Below, one piece after another: positions 22,249 through 33,830 of a DNA stretch of 64,000 nt. The stretch lies in the NCBI RefSeq assembly GCF_032854445.1, contig NC_088297.1, positions 124,001 to 188,000 of the forward strand, written 5' to 3'. The DNA comes from Liolophura sinensis. Taxonomy: Eukaryota; Mollusca; Polyplacophora; Chitonida; Chitonidae. The notes under the pieces are model-generated. The model ran no database searches and was not told the DNA's origin. It worked only from the letters and a program-made list of their open reading frames with translations. Both the position numbers and the translations under genes were made by a program. How positions within the stretch are numbered: the first letter of the stretch is position 1; each line of letters opens with the position of its first letter.

Positions 22249-23021
22249 AATGGAAGAAAACACGACATTCTCTTTAAAATGGTAAAAAAATCTGTTTCGT
22301 GCTGCAGGCAAGCGGTGTTATGAGCTTTATGCCAGTCAAACAGGAGTGCGACATGAATAAGGGATGATGTGAATAGAAAATAATGATCTGAACGACTTGA
22401 CTACGAACCTATAGAGACATCTAACTGGTCAGGCGGCGTGGATGAAATAGATGGCGGAGCACTCACTAAGGTGTAACGGTTTATGACAGAAGCACACTTA
22501 TCGTTGGTCAATGTTACTGCATGCTGGAATCTGTGGCAATAGTGAAACATTGAAATGGTTTTGCTCTTAATGATTAAATTTCATCACATAGATGTATTTT
22601 GGTCAAAATAAAAACAAAAGAGACACTGTGCTATGCGTTTAGTGGTGTTGTGTGTGGCCAAGCTATCAATATGTCTGCAAAAGAAGCAAGTGATTTGTTG
22701 ACAGACTATGTATATTTGCTTTGCTGTTTGGCTTCATTAAAGTAGACTGAACATTGATTAACAGGTAAATACTGAAGCATATAGCATTGTCAATACGGAG
22801 CTCAAAAGGTCTCGATTACTCCTTAGAAAAATCTCAGTATCGGGCCCATGTTGTAAAACAAAACAACAGGCCATGAATAAAGAATGATTTTGTGAAAGAT
22901 CTAGTTATATAGGAAAATGCCATTAAAGGGTATTGATCGGCTAGAAAATCGTGGCAATGGACGTCATGCAGATTTCTGTCTTGGAAAACCATGTGAATAG
23001 AAAGACAAACATTTACATGGC

Positions 23022-23028
<7 letters not shown>
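22249..23028. other. Unique sequence
   Basis: Nothing recognised. Confidence 0.45.
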
Positions 23029-23098
<70 letters not shown>

Positions 23099-23155
23099 CA
23101 TGTAAATTATATATATATATATATATATGTAAATACATGTAAATTATATATATAT
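23029..23155. repeat. (TA)n microsatellite, interrupted
   Basis: About 65 bp of uninterrupted TA (23029-23093), then two shorter TA runs separated by the motif AAATACATGTAAATT, which occurs twice. Confidence 0.97.
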
Positions 23156-23604
23156 TGAATTTACGTCTTTCAGTGTGATGTCTTACGTCAATAGAATCCC
23201 GAAAACAGTACTGCGTATCTAAGAATGAGAGTAAACCATCACGCTATAACCTTAGAAGAGCATCTCAAATTGGCAGATGATGTGTTTTGTGTATGAAGCG
23301 AATTACAAACATCGAATTCTTGTCACGCTATAACGCACATTTTATTTTAATTCTTAAGCATGTATTTTTTAACAAAGCCAAAACAATCTTTCATGTTTGG
23401 CAAAATATTCGTGAGAAATGATTATAGGTTTGAAAGATACATGTAATTCGGAAAACAAAAAGTTAGGAAGTGTTAGCCAAACATTACCATTTCAGGTTTT
23501 AGGGACATTTGAAAGCTAAAAACGCTACGGTAAAAAGGCTTGGTGACATACATGTTGTCAACACTACCATAATGCATGGTAACTGTGTATTGATATTGAT
23601 CACA
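23156..23604. other. Unique sequence
   Basis: Nothing recognised. Confidence 0.4.
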
Positions 23605-24112
23605 AAGAGTTGTTAAAGAAAAACTCATTGATCATTTTCTTGTATCTCATTACCTAATTGGATACAACTCAGAATGATATGTTTGTGGCTTGTCCAATGT
23701 CATTCCGTAATGTTGGATTTCATATTTACATTAAGAAACGTTTGTTAAATGAAAAGTGTTTCATTTATTATAAATTGTTGTATCTGATACAAAAGACAAA
23801 GGTTGGTTGACTCTGGAGTCATTATGCGATTGTGAGGTGTCTGGTGTCCTTCACAAGGCGTTATGATTAGACAGAACTACGTCAGGAAGCATATAACCTT
23901 TCAGATTGGTCTCCTGTGACGACACACACATCTAGTGCTAAACATGAAAACATATAGATTCCCGAAAGAAAACTCATCGACCCCATTTAACACATTCGCC
24001 TAATTGGATAGATTACAAATTCCCTATCCAAGGCCGGGTTTGAACCTACATCTGGTTTGACATAGCTGATGAATAGCTACGATCCGCTTAGCTTAGACTT
24101 GGCCAGAAATTA
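23605..24112 (-). mobile_element. Possible tRNA-headed SINE or SINE relic
   Basis: Minus strand from 24112: CTGGCCAAGTCTAAGCTAAG is A-box-like, and GGTTCAAACCC (about 24029-24039 on plus) is B-box-like about 50 bp downstream. A body motif AAAACTCAT(T/C)GA(T/C)C...CCTAATTGGATA appears twice on the plus strand (23622 and 23969), suggesting a duplicated body. Ends are not defined and no TSD was found. Confidence 0.45.
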
Positions 24113-24144
24113 ACCAAGCATGAATATTTGTTTGGAGAAGGTCA

Positions 24145-24450
24145 CGTTGTCTGGTAAAGTTAACAACAAATGCAGTGAGCCACATTTTTCCACTCATCAT
24201 GGATACTCTATACGCACTGAAAATCGATAATTTCCTGTCGACTGAAACAAACCGATGTCTATCCGTGTAAAATTATTGCTACAAGGGTTCAACAATTGGC
24301 TAGCAATCAAACCAAGAGTGTTTTACCAATCTGATCCCCGTGTTGCTCTCAAATGACTACATAAATCAATCAGCGCTCTATACTGGCTGAAGGTGTCCTC
24401 GCGAACACCTTGAAGAATAAGCGGTTAAGTGTGAGGGGCCTCATTTCATT
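24145..24450 (+). repeat. Dispersed repeat R2, copy 1
   Basis: Matches the reverse complement of 37986-38345: GTCTGGTAA...AACAACAA, ATCGATAATT.CCT.TCGACT, GGCTAGCAATCAAACCA, GTTGCTCTC..ATGACTACAT and ATCAATCAGCG. About 75-80% identical in the core. Confidence 0.8.
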
Positions 24451-24890
24451 TCATTAAGGAAATTCTGGGCGAGTCAAAGTCAAAGGGCTATAGAGTGGTC
24501 GTAGTAACAGACGCCGGTGGTTAGAGAAGAACTGAATTAGAGTAAGTCTACTGTGTGGTTGTTTATTGCACAGATTCGAACGGCTAGAAAAGGGACCATT
24601 TTGTGTATGCCTATTTGCTGACATTGTTGTCCCTTCGGGGAAAACTCCATCGGTGTTAGCTGGTCACGTGATTTACAATGCCCCAGTGGACACCACGAAC
24701 TCTTGGTCAATGTAAATTCTTGTTCAAATACCGCTACAGCTACCTCAGGTTGAAATCTGGTTACTCTCTGACAACTTAAATTAATCAAATTTTTACTTAT
24801 TTATTGGACTGATTTATGTGGTTTACTGTTTTAGGCTATGAATTTTGGGTTTCCTCGCGGTATGTAGTCCATAGACCACAGACATAAGTT
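24451..24890. other. Unique sequence
   Basis: A minus-strand frame of 83 codons (24537-24788) has no recognisable motif. Confidence 0.4.
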
Positions 24891-25382
24891 CATTACCCAG
24901 AAGTATGCAACTTCTCTACAACTGGTCTCTACGGCACTGTACACGTGTTACGTCATCTGTGGAACCTCGCGCCACATGGTAGGGAAACATGCCAACCTCT
25001 TGGGTGGAAATTGTGAACTGAATCATGGGGAATCTAATTGTAAACGGCTGATAAACGAACTGGCCAAACCTCCAAACGGAAACTCCGTATTTAAAAACTA
25101 CGATTTCACTGAAAACTGTTGCTATGCAGTTAAGAACCCATTGACTATGTTTATATTTCCAAGCAACTATAAAGCAATTACTATCAAAGAAATCGTTGTC
25201 CCTTTACCTAACTTCCGTTGTCGTATTTTTTTTTTAAAGTTTATTTCAAACGTTTATTGCGCAATAGAGAGAAAGAAAAATACATGGCTAGGCAGATACG
25301 TCAGATAATATGTTAGGATAGAAGAAAAGTGTAAAGTGCCGTGGAGACTAGCTATAGGGAAGTTGCATACTTCTAGGTAATG
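24891..25382. mobile_element. Foldback element with 54-bp inverted arms
   Basis: The left arm 24891-24944 (CATTACCCAGAAGTATGCAA...) and right arm 25329-25382 are reverse complements with about 7 mismatches in 54. Between them lies ~385 bp holding an ATG-initiated frame of 110 codons (24976-25308), which matches no transposase motif I know. No TSD is visible. Alternatives are a MITE or two independent copies of one short repeat. Confidence 0.6.
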
Positions 25383-26063
25383 GATATTTTGGTAGGACTT
25401 AAGAAATAATATAAGGGTATCTCACGCTTCAGTTTCTCGTGAATGAGAAAGTTTTTATGAATCCTTTTCACGATATTTATTCAATGTTACAGTCTAGTAA
25501 CACCGAATATAGGCAATTCTCAAATGCAGGCTCAAGGTAAGCTGACTTTAATCAAATTAATCCATGAAATGGGCATTTAATGACTGATCCCGCAGAATTA
25601 CATCCACAAATCGTTCGCAATATATAATATGTTGATTTAATTCTAATGCATTTTCATTGATCTGACTCTAGGGACAACAAAAGCCAACATCCACAGGTAG
25701 GACAAGGAGACATCGTTGTTATGAAAAATTATGTAAATGGTCCCATTTATAGCTGCACGATTGAACACGTGTAGAATTTACTATGTGTAGTCATCTGTGT
25801 ACTACATTGTGACTGGTTGATGATTGCGGAGGTGACGTCACTCGATGTTTTCTCAATGACGATTACTCATGATACTAACGGGCGGAAGGATAAAGTATTC
25901 TCGAGGACACGATTAGGTTACCAAAGAAGATAGATGTGTTTAAATCGCGCCTTTGCCTTAATCGTATGTGTTTGCACATATATTTGTTTTCTCACGTCGT
26001 TTTTTAACATCAGTTCTTTGTCTCGATGAAGCAAACCAGCGTGAAAGCTTAAACCTTTATTCG
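25383..26063. other. Unique sequence
   Basis: Nothing recognised. Confidence 0.4.
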
Positions 26064-26286
26064 TTGGACACCTGTTGGACCAGAATGGTATGTTAAATTA
26101 AGTACACCAGAAACCACCCAACCACAGCTTCATACAGACTCCAGGCCGATCAGTGTTAGAGTAGTTCGGAAGGATTGCACACCTGTCTGACCAGAATGGT
26201 ATGTTAAATAGCGTACACCAGAAACCATCCAACTACAGCTTCATACAGACTTCAGGCCGATCAGTGATAGAGTAGTTCGGGAGGTA
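26064..26286. repeat. 111-bp tandem duplication (2 copies)
   Basis: CACCTGTTGGACCAGAATGG at 26069 recurs as CACCTGTCTGACCAGAATGG at 26180. Both continue through GTACACCAGAAACCA and GGCCGATCAGTG.TAGAGTAG. About 90% identical. Confidence 0.92.
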
Positions 26287-26857
26287 ATGGTATAATGAAT
26301 GTAAATATTATTAAAATCTTAGACCCATCTCGTGCAGACTGAGTAGGAGCCGTTGGTTCAAGTTGCTGTCCGTCATGTGCCTCTGACAATTACCGTTGCT
26401 GTTTGTCTATTTCCTTGAGGCTCTTTTACTGTGTGTGAAAGGAGGGAGTTATCACATTAGTGTGGATGTGTGAACACTCCTGGAGCTACGTTCTCCTGGT
26501 TGTTGGTCTGATGTTTTCTGCTTGTGGCAATAGTTATTTGCATTTGTTCCCATCCGTGATTAACTTAGATTTATTATATTAGGTTCAGTTTGTTTTGGAT
26601 GATTGCGAAATTAAGCTTTTAAGTGTTCTTGGAAATCTGGGACGCTTTATGGCAAGCAACTTGGAGCTTGCCATAAAATAATTCAGCAAGAAAAAAAACG
26701 GAAACCACTTATTAAAGTAATTTACTTGGTTTGAGAGGAAATAAAATGATAAATAACTCGAAATGAGCAAGGTAATAGGTAGATGGAAAGATAATTGCTG
26801 TTATCCCAATCAAAAAAATGTAGACGTTGGAAAGATAAAGGCAACTATCTTGGCTTC
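26287..26857. other. Unique sequence
   Basis: Nothing recognised; a run of Phe/Leu in the minus-strand frame at 26585-26770 reflects A-rich sequence. Confidence 0.4.
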
Positions 26858-27204
26858 ACAAAAAAGAAATATCAGGATAACCAATGAGAAGTAAACTTCA
26901 CGGACGTCAGCCGGGTCTCGTGGAGACGTAATCACATTTAACACTCACTAAACCAGCCGTGAAGAGCAATCAAACACATACACAGACACTGACAGAACAC
27001 CAATGCTTACAGGGCGAAATAAACTCCTGATGCAATTTCCGCTTTTCATTCGTCTCAGAGGATTAGAAATATTCAGTTGTCACGTTCAATCGATAGAGTT
27101 GAATCAGGCAAGCGCTGCTGTTTTACGACCTGCCGTGCTCATCCATACGGAGATAGACTTCAGTTCTCACAGAGGGAAACTGGTTATTTCTTTACATCGT
27201 AAGT
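26858..27204 (+). repeat. Dispersed repeat R3, copy 1
   Basis: Aligns with the reverse complement of 45995-46330: AACCAATGAG, ACTTCACGGACGTCAGC, GACACTGACAGAAC, AATAAACTCCTGATGCAATT, CTCAGAGGATTAGAAATATT, GCCGTGCTC and CATACGGAGATA, in order. The block around 27020-27080 is the best conserved (over 85%). Indels are not in threes. Confidence 0.82.
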
Positions 27205-27952
27205 GTGGTTTGATGAAAGACACAGGCTATTTCGATCTGAAACTTGGTGTGGAATACTAGGTTTCTGCTCAATCTCAGTCGGATACGCCTACAATGTATC
27301 TTAGCGAAGTATGTTTGTATATATTCTTCGTCGTACTTTTTCCCATCTTTTGACTAGGAGGAGTCATTAGGTGTTTGTACATATATTATGTCTATGCGAC
27401 AAAAACGCTGTCGCCACTGAAGTATCATGCCAAAGACACCAGACATGACACACCACCTAGTCACATTGTACTGACACCGGGCCAGCCAGTGATGTTTCCT
27501 GGCCGTAACATTTCAGCAGTGAGCACCAGTCAAGGCAGAAACAAGTGCCATTTTTAAAGTCTTGGAATGACCTTACCCCGGTTTGATCTCAGGTCTCCCG
27601 ACTACGAGGGAGATGATCCAACCTTTAGCACCGAATATTTTAGATACGGCTCTCCTCCAGTTGCCGTATACATGTCCGCAGTATATTTCTCGATAACAGG
27701 TATGGAATATCATACTAATAAACATATTAGTTATCTTACGAGCTTTGCTGACTTAATCGTCCATGGCGTTGTCCACATAGCAGACAACAGGTGCTATACC
27801 AGTTAAGTGGTGTCTCTAGCTCAAACGCCTCGGGCGCTTATTGGCTGCAAGTGTCAGGCCTTTGACCAACCATATCGTTTCTCGGAATGTTTGATATCAC
27901 TCATTCAAACACTTCCTCGCATCAGAACGTTTGTCGTGTACCAGGCAATGGG
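27205..27952. other. Unique sequence
   Basis: Consecutive short plus-strand frames at 27375-28013 lie in different phases and show no known motif. Confidence 0.4.
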
Positions 27953-28045
27953 TGGTGGTTTATACAGGGCACTTTGGATTCCTCCACCCATTAACCTGAC
28001 CCGCGTTAAGTAAGTGAGAACGTCTTGAGAACATCTGAAAACTGG
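27953..28045 (+). mobile_element. Diverged SINE-B 3' region
   Basis: GGGCACTTTGGATTCCTCC, ACCCATTAACCTGACCCGCG and AGTAAGTGAGAACGTCTTGA follow the SINE-B order GGGCTCTGCCCGGTTTCCTC, ACCATAATGCTGGCCGCCG, GTGAAATATTCTTGA with heavy divergence. Confidence 0.45.
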
Positions 28046-28199
28046 AACCCAAAAAGTACATTAAGTTGCTTGCTCACCTTACACAGGTGTGTCAGATGAG
28101 TACTTCAGAATCTCTGATTTGCGTTGTGTTTTGCTATGATTGTTTATAGATGATTGCTTATTACAAATGAGTAAATGAAGAACAGTAATAGTGACGTCT

Positions 28200-28425
28200 G
28201 ATCAAATGCAGTTAAGCAGTTTTACCTAATTGTGCTTAACCCATGGTGCTAGGGGCTCTTTAAGTTGTTACTGTGTAAGCATTTACATGAACGGTTAGAA
28301 TAAAACCTAAACTGGGTTAAACTGACAAGAGGTCGTATTTCACCGGGTACGTATGACCGTTTGCCAACTATCACACTGTCGTCGCTGCTCTGGTTTTGCT
28401 CTCTATGCTGTATCCTTTTATATCC
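28200..28425 (-). repeat. Dispersed repeat R5, copy 1
   Basis: Same family and orientation as 50565-50775, and inverse of 44056-44245 and 56145-56474. Landmarks: CCTAATTGTGCTTAACCCAT, AAGCATTTACATGAACGGTT, TAAACTGACAAGAGGTCGTA and GTACGTATGACCGTTTGCCA. Confidence 0.75.
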
Positions 28426-28736
28426 TATACATATAGACCACTAATTTGTTAGTTAAATGTTTTCATATGCAACTAAAACAAATCAAATAGAATATAATCC
28501 ATAATTTGTCTGTATCCAGGCACCAACATTCACATAAACTCTATTGTGGTCTTTAAAGGTTAAACTGCATACCGCGAAGTTACCATGGGGAATGCTGCCC
28601 TACTTCTGTACAAGGGTGCTAACCCTTCACCTACAGAATAGAGATGGCAGCCTAAAACAACTGTGAGAACACGTGTCAGGCGTTGAATTCAGCTGTTAAC
28701 AGCAATGGACGTACCGGTCCAATGAAACCACCAAAG
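28426..28736. other. Unique sequence
   Basis: Nothing recognised. Confidence 0.4.
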
Positions 28737-29130
28737 AACTACAAAAGTAAAACCAAAGAATACTCGACATCGTGATAGACGTACAGCATAGAGAGTAGAA
28801 CAAGAGAACAATCGACGGCGTGATAGACGTATAGAGAGTAAAAGCAAAGCACATAGAGTAAAACCAGAGAATAGTCGACAGCGTGTTAGGCGTACAGCAC
28901 AGAGAGTAAAACCAGAGACAGTCGACAGCGTGATAGACGTACAGCACAGAGAGTAAAAACACAGAATAGTCGACAGCGTGACAGATGTACAGCACAGGGA
29001 GTAAAACCAGAGAACAGTCGACATCGTGACAGACGTACAGCACAAGGAGTAAAACCAGAGAACAGTCGACAGCGTGATAGATCTACAGCACATGGAGTCA
29101 AAATAGAGAATAGTCGAAAGCGTGACAGTT
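28737..29130. repeat. 48-bp minisatellite, about 8.5 copies
   Basis: Unit: ACAGAGAGTAAAACCAGAGA, ACAGTCGACAGCGTGATAGA, CGTACAGC. It is unrelated in sequence to the 48-bp array at 16535-17701. Two or three minus-strand frames are open simultaneously for up to 148 codons, as expected from a 16-codon period, and read Cys/Arg/Leu-rich repeats; being open in several frames argues against coding. Confidence 0.93.
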
Positions 29131-29190
29131 GGCAAATGGGCTCACGTATTACTTGTGAAATCCGGCCTCTTGTGAATTGGATTCAGGCTT
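29126..29190 (+). repeat. Dispersed repeat R5 fragment
   Basis: GACAGTTGGCAAATGGGCTC, ACGTATTACTTGTGAAATC, CGGCCTCTTGTGAATTGG matches the centre of R5 (compare 56313-56372). The 48-bp array ends at its left edge. Confidence 0.6.
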
Positions 29191-29966
29191 TTGCACCTGC
29201 TTTTCATGTTTATGCTTAAAAATAGCATCGTAGATAATAAGAGTTTCTAAACAACGTTGTTAACGCTAAATTACCCACCTTATCCTCTTCTTTTAGCTAC
29301 ACTGGAGCACGTAGGCCTATAGTCCTCGTCTCCTCCTGTACAGTCTCACTTTCCCCTTGTTTGTCCATTATCAACGATATTTTGACGAATAAGGTCTCCC
29401 ACACCTCTTCCGGCTTTCACTCTTACACGGATGGCCGCCAGTGTGTAAGCATGATGTGTTTACGTCACGCACGACGTAGACGTTGCCCAGAGAACATCCG
29501 GAGAAACAAGGGCCTTCCCTGCTTTATCTTTCTTTGAATTGTTGTTGGTAATTTGTTAGGCTTCAGTAGTCAATGTCTGTGTCCATCAGAGGTCTTTTAT
29601 CGGCAGTGCTCGTGTTTGTCCAGACGTTGTTTGGAAATTTAATTTTTTTCAATGGAGCGACTTCTGACTATGACTGAAGCATGCCGTCAGGCCTATCACA
29701 TTATCTGCTGCATGTTTTAGTCAGAAAATGCGGACTTGTGGTAAAGTTGTAAAAACAAAGAAACGGGAACGAACTTACCACCATACAGCATACTTCAAAA
29801 CACACAATGTTAACTCCTTTTGGAAACTTGAAACAATTCAGATATCCAGTCAATCAAGCACTCATATGTGCTTCCCCATCCCTGTCGTCACTATAAGGTT
29901 TTTTGTGGCCTCATTTTGATTCATGATGACAAACTAGGTCACAATTTTAAACCTGTCTTAAATGAG
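29191..29966. other. Unique sequence
   Basis: A plus-strand frame of 63 codons with ATG (29728-29919) has no known motif. Confidence 0.4.
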
Positions 29967-30059
29967 GTACCCTGTTTCTTCCCACACAAGTGCTGGTTGT
30001 CGTGGAATATAAGTGAAATATTTGTGAGTATGGCGTAAAACACCAATCAAATAAAGAAA
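29967..30059 (+). mobile_element. SINE-B 3' fragment
   Basis: CTGTTTCTTCCCACACAAGT, GTGAAATATTTGTGAGTATG, GCGTAAAACACCAATCAAAT, AAAG: the last ~90 bp of SINE-B with a short tail. Confidence 0.8.
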
Positions 30060-30280
30060 AACACGAATGATGTGATCATTTGGGGCCTGACAAAATAAAT
30101 GACAAGTGATTAGAACTTAATTAACTGGTTTTGTTCAAATGGTTAAAATGCTTGTCTTTCATTCACGACGGCATAGAGGGAGTGTCCTCCCGATCGGGCC
30201 TGTTGGCGTTGAAGAAAATAAGCTGCCGGAGATGCTCGTTTGGCAGATTTCACAACCTATCGTTCACTGATGACGACTTG
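30060..30280. other. Unique sequence
   Basis: Nothing recognised. Confidence 0.35.
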
Positions 30281-30727
30281 TTTTCACCAGTATGGCGGAG
30301 ACATTCACTAGTTTTCCACCAAAATGGCGTGGATATCCACTTGTCTTAAACCAAAATTGCGAGGATATCCACTTGTCTTCCACCAAAATGGCGTGGATAT
30401 CCACTTGTCATCCAGCATTATGGCGTGCATATCCACTTGTCTTAAACCAAAATTGCGAGGATATCCACTTGTCTTCCACCAAAATGGCGTGGATATCCAC
30501 TTGTCATCCAGCATTATGGCGTGGATATCCACTTGTCTTAAACCAAAATTGCGAGGATATCCACTTGTCTTCCACCAAAATGGCGTGGATATCCACTTGT
30601 CATCCAGCATTATGGCGTGGATATCAACTAGTCGTCGCCCAATACGGTGTGGATATGCTCTTGTCTTCCACCATCATGGCGTGGATATCCATTTGTCTTT
30701 CACCGAAATGGCGTGGATATCTTGCCA
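30281..30727. repeat. 32-bp minisatellite with 96-bp higher-order unit (14 subunits)
   Basis: Three 32-bp types recur in fixed order: TCTTCCACCAAAATGGCGTG..., TCATCCAGCATTATGGCGTG... and TCTTAAACCAAAATTGCGAG..., each ending GATATCCACTTG. The central nine subunits form three 96-bp repeats that are nearly identical; outer subunits are degenerate. Most units contain the perfect palindrome GTGGATATCCAC or its GAGGATATCCAC variant. Because 96 is a multiple of 3, both strands have open frames (149 and 140 codons plus, 100 minus). I regard these as non-coding. Confidence 0.95.
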
Positions 30728-31079
30728 AATGTCTGTGTTAAGTTGACTGCCGATGAGTAACAAAGCATTCTTGTGGCAAAGCAACAATTAAACAATTTAA
30801 AAATTTAGATTGAATTTACGTTTATACGAAACTAAGATAATTTAAAATATTACGAGAAAAATAGATTGTTGCAAATAAACTTGCATGTGTGATACAAGAG
30901 TGTGTGTAAGAGCTGCTATCACTGCTTTTCTCTGGACGTGTCCACCATCCGTAGAGCCTAGTGACATAAGGACTACAGACAGACGCCTTGAGGTTAGAAG
31001 CCTTTCTCTACCTATGTGAATCTGAGCCATTTAGTTTATATTTGGCTGAACAATTCTGACCTTTTATCTGTATGCCTGG
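30728..31079. other. Unique sequence
   Basis: Nothing certain. The right end leads into R4. Confidence 0.4.
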
Positions 31080-31535
31080 TTGCGTTATGGTATATAGGTT
31101 TGATTAATTTCAGATGTCAGAGCGTGCTACAAGCAAGATCGGAATAGGCATATGTTTATGCAGAATGAAACCTTTTAAAGAAATTGACTTTATTTCACAA
31201 AGCTCCTGATGTCGTTGTAAAAATACACATAAAGTCAAGGTGTTCCATAAGCCTAGGAATTTGCCAGCGATGCCAGACTCATTACATCCGAAATCACATT
31301 ACGTGTTAATAATTCAGTGTAACGCCACCAGACAGCACAGCTGACAGATGAATTCACCAAAAATAACCCACACATTCCTTGCAGCCTTTTTTTGCTGCTC
31401 AGTAATTCTGGGATCAAGATCTCTGCTCGCACAGAGCCAATAATCTGGTTCCTATCTGGTGTCAGTTCACGTCTCTTTGATCTACGGTGTGAAGAAATTG
31501 CGAGTAATTTTGGATTCTGCACGGTGTCCAAAATA
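31080..31535 (+). repeat. Dispersed repeat R4, copy 1
   Basis: Direct-orientation match to 35926-36640: TTTGATTAATTTCAGATGT at the left, then TCAAGGTGTTCCATAAGCCT, GCCAGCGATGCCAGACTCAT, TACATCC, CACATTACGTG.TAAT.ATTC and CCACCAGRC. The central 100 bp is about 85% identical; the region between the landmarks is more diverged. Confidence 0.75.
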
Positions 31536-31840
31536 TGTTTGAGACGAGTTTTAATAAAACAACACAGAGATGTCTGGAATAATGCCTGTCGGGCGTAGGT
31601 TAAAATTTCTTTGAAAAGGGAAATAGTATAAGTTTCGCAAGTTTTTTGTAAATATTGTGAATTGATCCCATATGTAAGATATTCAAGGATATGATATCAA
31701 AACTTTAGTCTATAACCCGCCACCGTCATAAGACAAATTTCTGCTTGTTGTGCTTTTTGATAATGAGGGAAAACGTTCGACATTGATTACTACGTGTCCT
31801 TTCGTCTATGTATCCGTCGGTTTTAACCAAGATGTTTTGA

Positions 31841-32202
31841 GTGAGTGAGTGCTTGGGGTTTAACGTCGTACTCAACAATTTTTCAGTCATATGACGACGA
31901 AGGAATCATTAGGGTGCATGCACGTGTAAGGTGCCTCCTTGTTGCAGGGCGGATTTCCACCGCTCTTTTATATAGTGCTGCATCACTGAGACGACTTACC
32001 GAAGGCAAGTAAGCCGCCCCGCCCGAGCCATTATACGGATACGGGTCAACCAGTCGTTGCACTATCCCCTTCATGCTGAACGCCAAGCGAGGAAGTTACA
32101 ACTTCCTCTTTTAAAGTCTTAGGTGTGACTCGACCAAGGATTGATCCTGGATCTACCGGTCCCGAAGCGGACGCTCTACCAACTGTGCTATCCGGGCCGG
32201 TC
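31841..32202 (-). mobile_element. SINE-A, full length (362 bp), 14-bp perfect TSD
   Basis: Minus strand from 32202: ACCGGCCCGGATAGCACAG then TTGGTAGAGCGTCCGC is a clear tRNA-like A box, and GGTAGATCCAGGATCAATCC a B box about 32 bp on. The SINE-A body with GTATAATGGCTCGGGCGG follows, then the shared 3' domain (ACTGAAAAATTGTTGAGTAC) and a (CACT)n tail. CCAAGATGTTTTGA flanks it at 31827-31840 and 32203-32216. This is the best-preserved mobile element in the window and defines the family's ends; it retains both internal pol III promoter boxes. Confidence 0.96.
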
Positions 32203-32216
32203 CCAAGATGTTTTGA

Positions 32217-33479
32217 AACTATATCTATCAGCCATCACTGGAATCTTGGTCTTTCCTGACGCAATAAATGTTAGGTGAACTTTCATTCCTAAACATTAGC
32301 GTGAAGGCATTTTTATTATATTGGTTCCAAAGATCAGAGCAAAATTTAAACACAAAAGTTATATAAAAAAAGGCAATACATCCATATCTGTGAGTCAGAT
32401 AGAAAACAGACAAACAGACAAGGTTTGATCCCCTGGGGTAACTTGGGGAGTACACTTTGCCGCGCTGAAGTGCATAATAACTTACCCCCAGTGAGTGATT
32501 AGCTCACCTTACACCTAAGGAGCCAAGGGTTCTTACAGACTCAGTTATGGATAATCCGTCTTTGTTGCCCGAGGTGTTAGCCGTCGCCTGACCTTTGGAG
32601 CATAGAAGTCGGGTAAGAACATCTTGCCCCGCGCCTGGTGTTAAAGAATAAAGAAGGAAGAAAACGTTTTTGGCCCTTTCAACACAAGATAGAGTGGATT
32701 AAAATTGTTGAGTGCGCGCTGGCGCTTTAGGCCCCCCATACGTATATCGTTACAACTATTGGCGACGAGTGCTTGGCTGAATGACTTTCATAATGGCAAT
32801 TCACATGCTCGAAGGAGTAGACTTGTCTTCCTTAAGTCATTATTTTTAAGTATTTTTTCCATAAATAAGGCTATTGTCTCAAATTAGACATTTTTGTAGC
32901 AAACTACCAGAAAGCAGCAATTCTCTTTACCGGAGATGTGGCTGATGTAAATTTATGGTAAACATAGAGTTTACTTTCGACCATTGATTTAACAGAAAGC
33001 CCTGGCCTTTGTGTTATAGACCACAAATAAAGCGGGTAGCTAGCTACAGTCTATATTAAGTAACTGTTCAGAATCACCGTCTTCGACCAGTTAAAATGCG
33101 TCTTCGCATGCGAATGGGAAGTAATGTCGGCCAATCGGTATTAGTTTCTCTCCCCATCCCTGACAAAGAACAAAAGAGAGAGCGGCAAACTCTGTTAGTT
33201 GAGCCGTTTATTTTTGGACTGTGTCCCAAATAATAAGAGTACAAACCATGGTGCTCAGAAAAGATATACCACATGTGTTTATATTTGCGGTCTGTATATT
33301 TAAATATATAGTAGGTTACTGGAGAAACCATTCTTCAGACATAGCCTGTAAATATAACTGAACCACATGTATTGGAATAAATGTATACTTTTATTTTCAG
33401 AGAAGCAACTGCGATGTCTCAGGTGCATAATTGGCTGGAGATAAATTCAATCAATCCAATTGATCTACTTCATCCTCGT
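32217..33479. other. Unique sequence, 1.26 kb
   Basis: Nothing recognised; the relatively GC-richer stretch 32440-32640 shows no reading frame or RNA fold I could support. Confidence 0.45.
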
Positions 33480-33830
33480 CACCTGACAAGTGTGATATCT
33501 TCATAGATTCATCGTCAGTTCATCATGTTTTATTGACATCATCTCTTATATGACGTCGCGCTCTTTTGTTACTGGCACAAAACTGATATATCGTTTGTGT
33601 GCTGCACGCAGGAAGCTGTTTCATAATTGTAAAGAGAATGCCATGTTTCCTGGAATCTGTTCGTCTCTGATGATTGATAATTCAGCAAGAGAAATGCCAA
33701 AATACACGGAAAATGAGTGGTTTCTCATTTCTACGTTCGATATTGACAAATGTATTTATTAAGGCAATATAAGCAACCTTATAACTTGTGGCACCAGTCA
33801 AATATTTTTATCGTTCTCTGACATCTTGCA
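33480..33830 (+). repeat. Dispersed repeat R6, left part, copy 1
   Basis: Aligns in direct orientation with 41190-41560: AACTGATATATCG / ATACTGATGTATC, TGCTGCACGCAGGAAGC / CTGCAGCATGTAACAGA, CTGATGATTGATAATTCAGC / TTGATCTTTGATAATCTTAC, AAATGCCAAAATACACGGAA / AAATGCCAAAATGCAGGGAA. The similarity is about 65-70%. Confidence 0.6.

Noticed and set aside
28689-29135. Cysteine/arginine-rich protein (148 codons, minus)
   Set aside because: Three overlapping minus-strand frames are open over the same 48-bp repeat; this reflects the period, not selection.
30292-30746. Repeat proteins on both strands
   Set aside because: A 96-bp period keeps several phases open; no coding signature.
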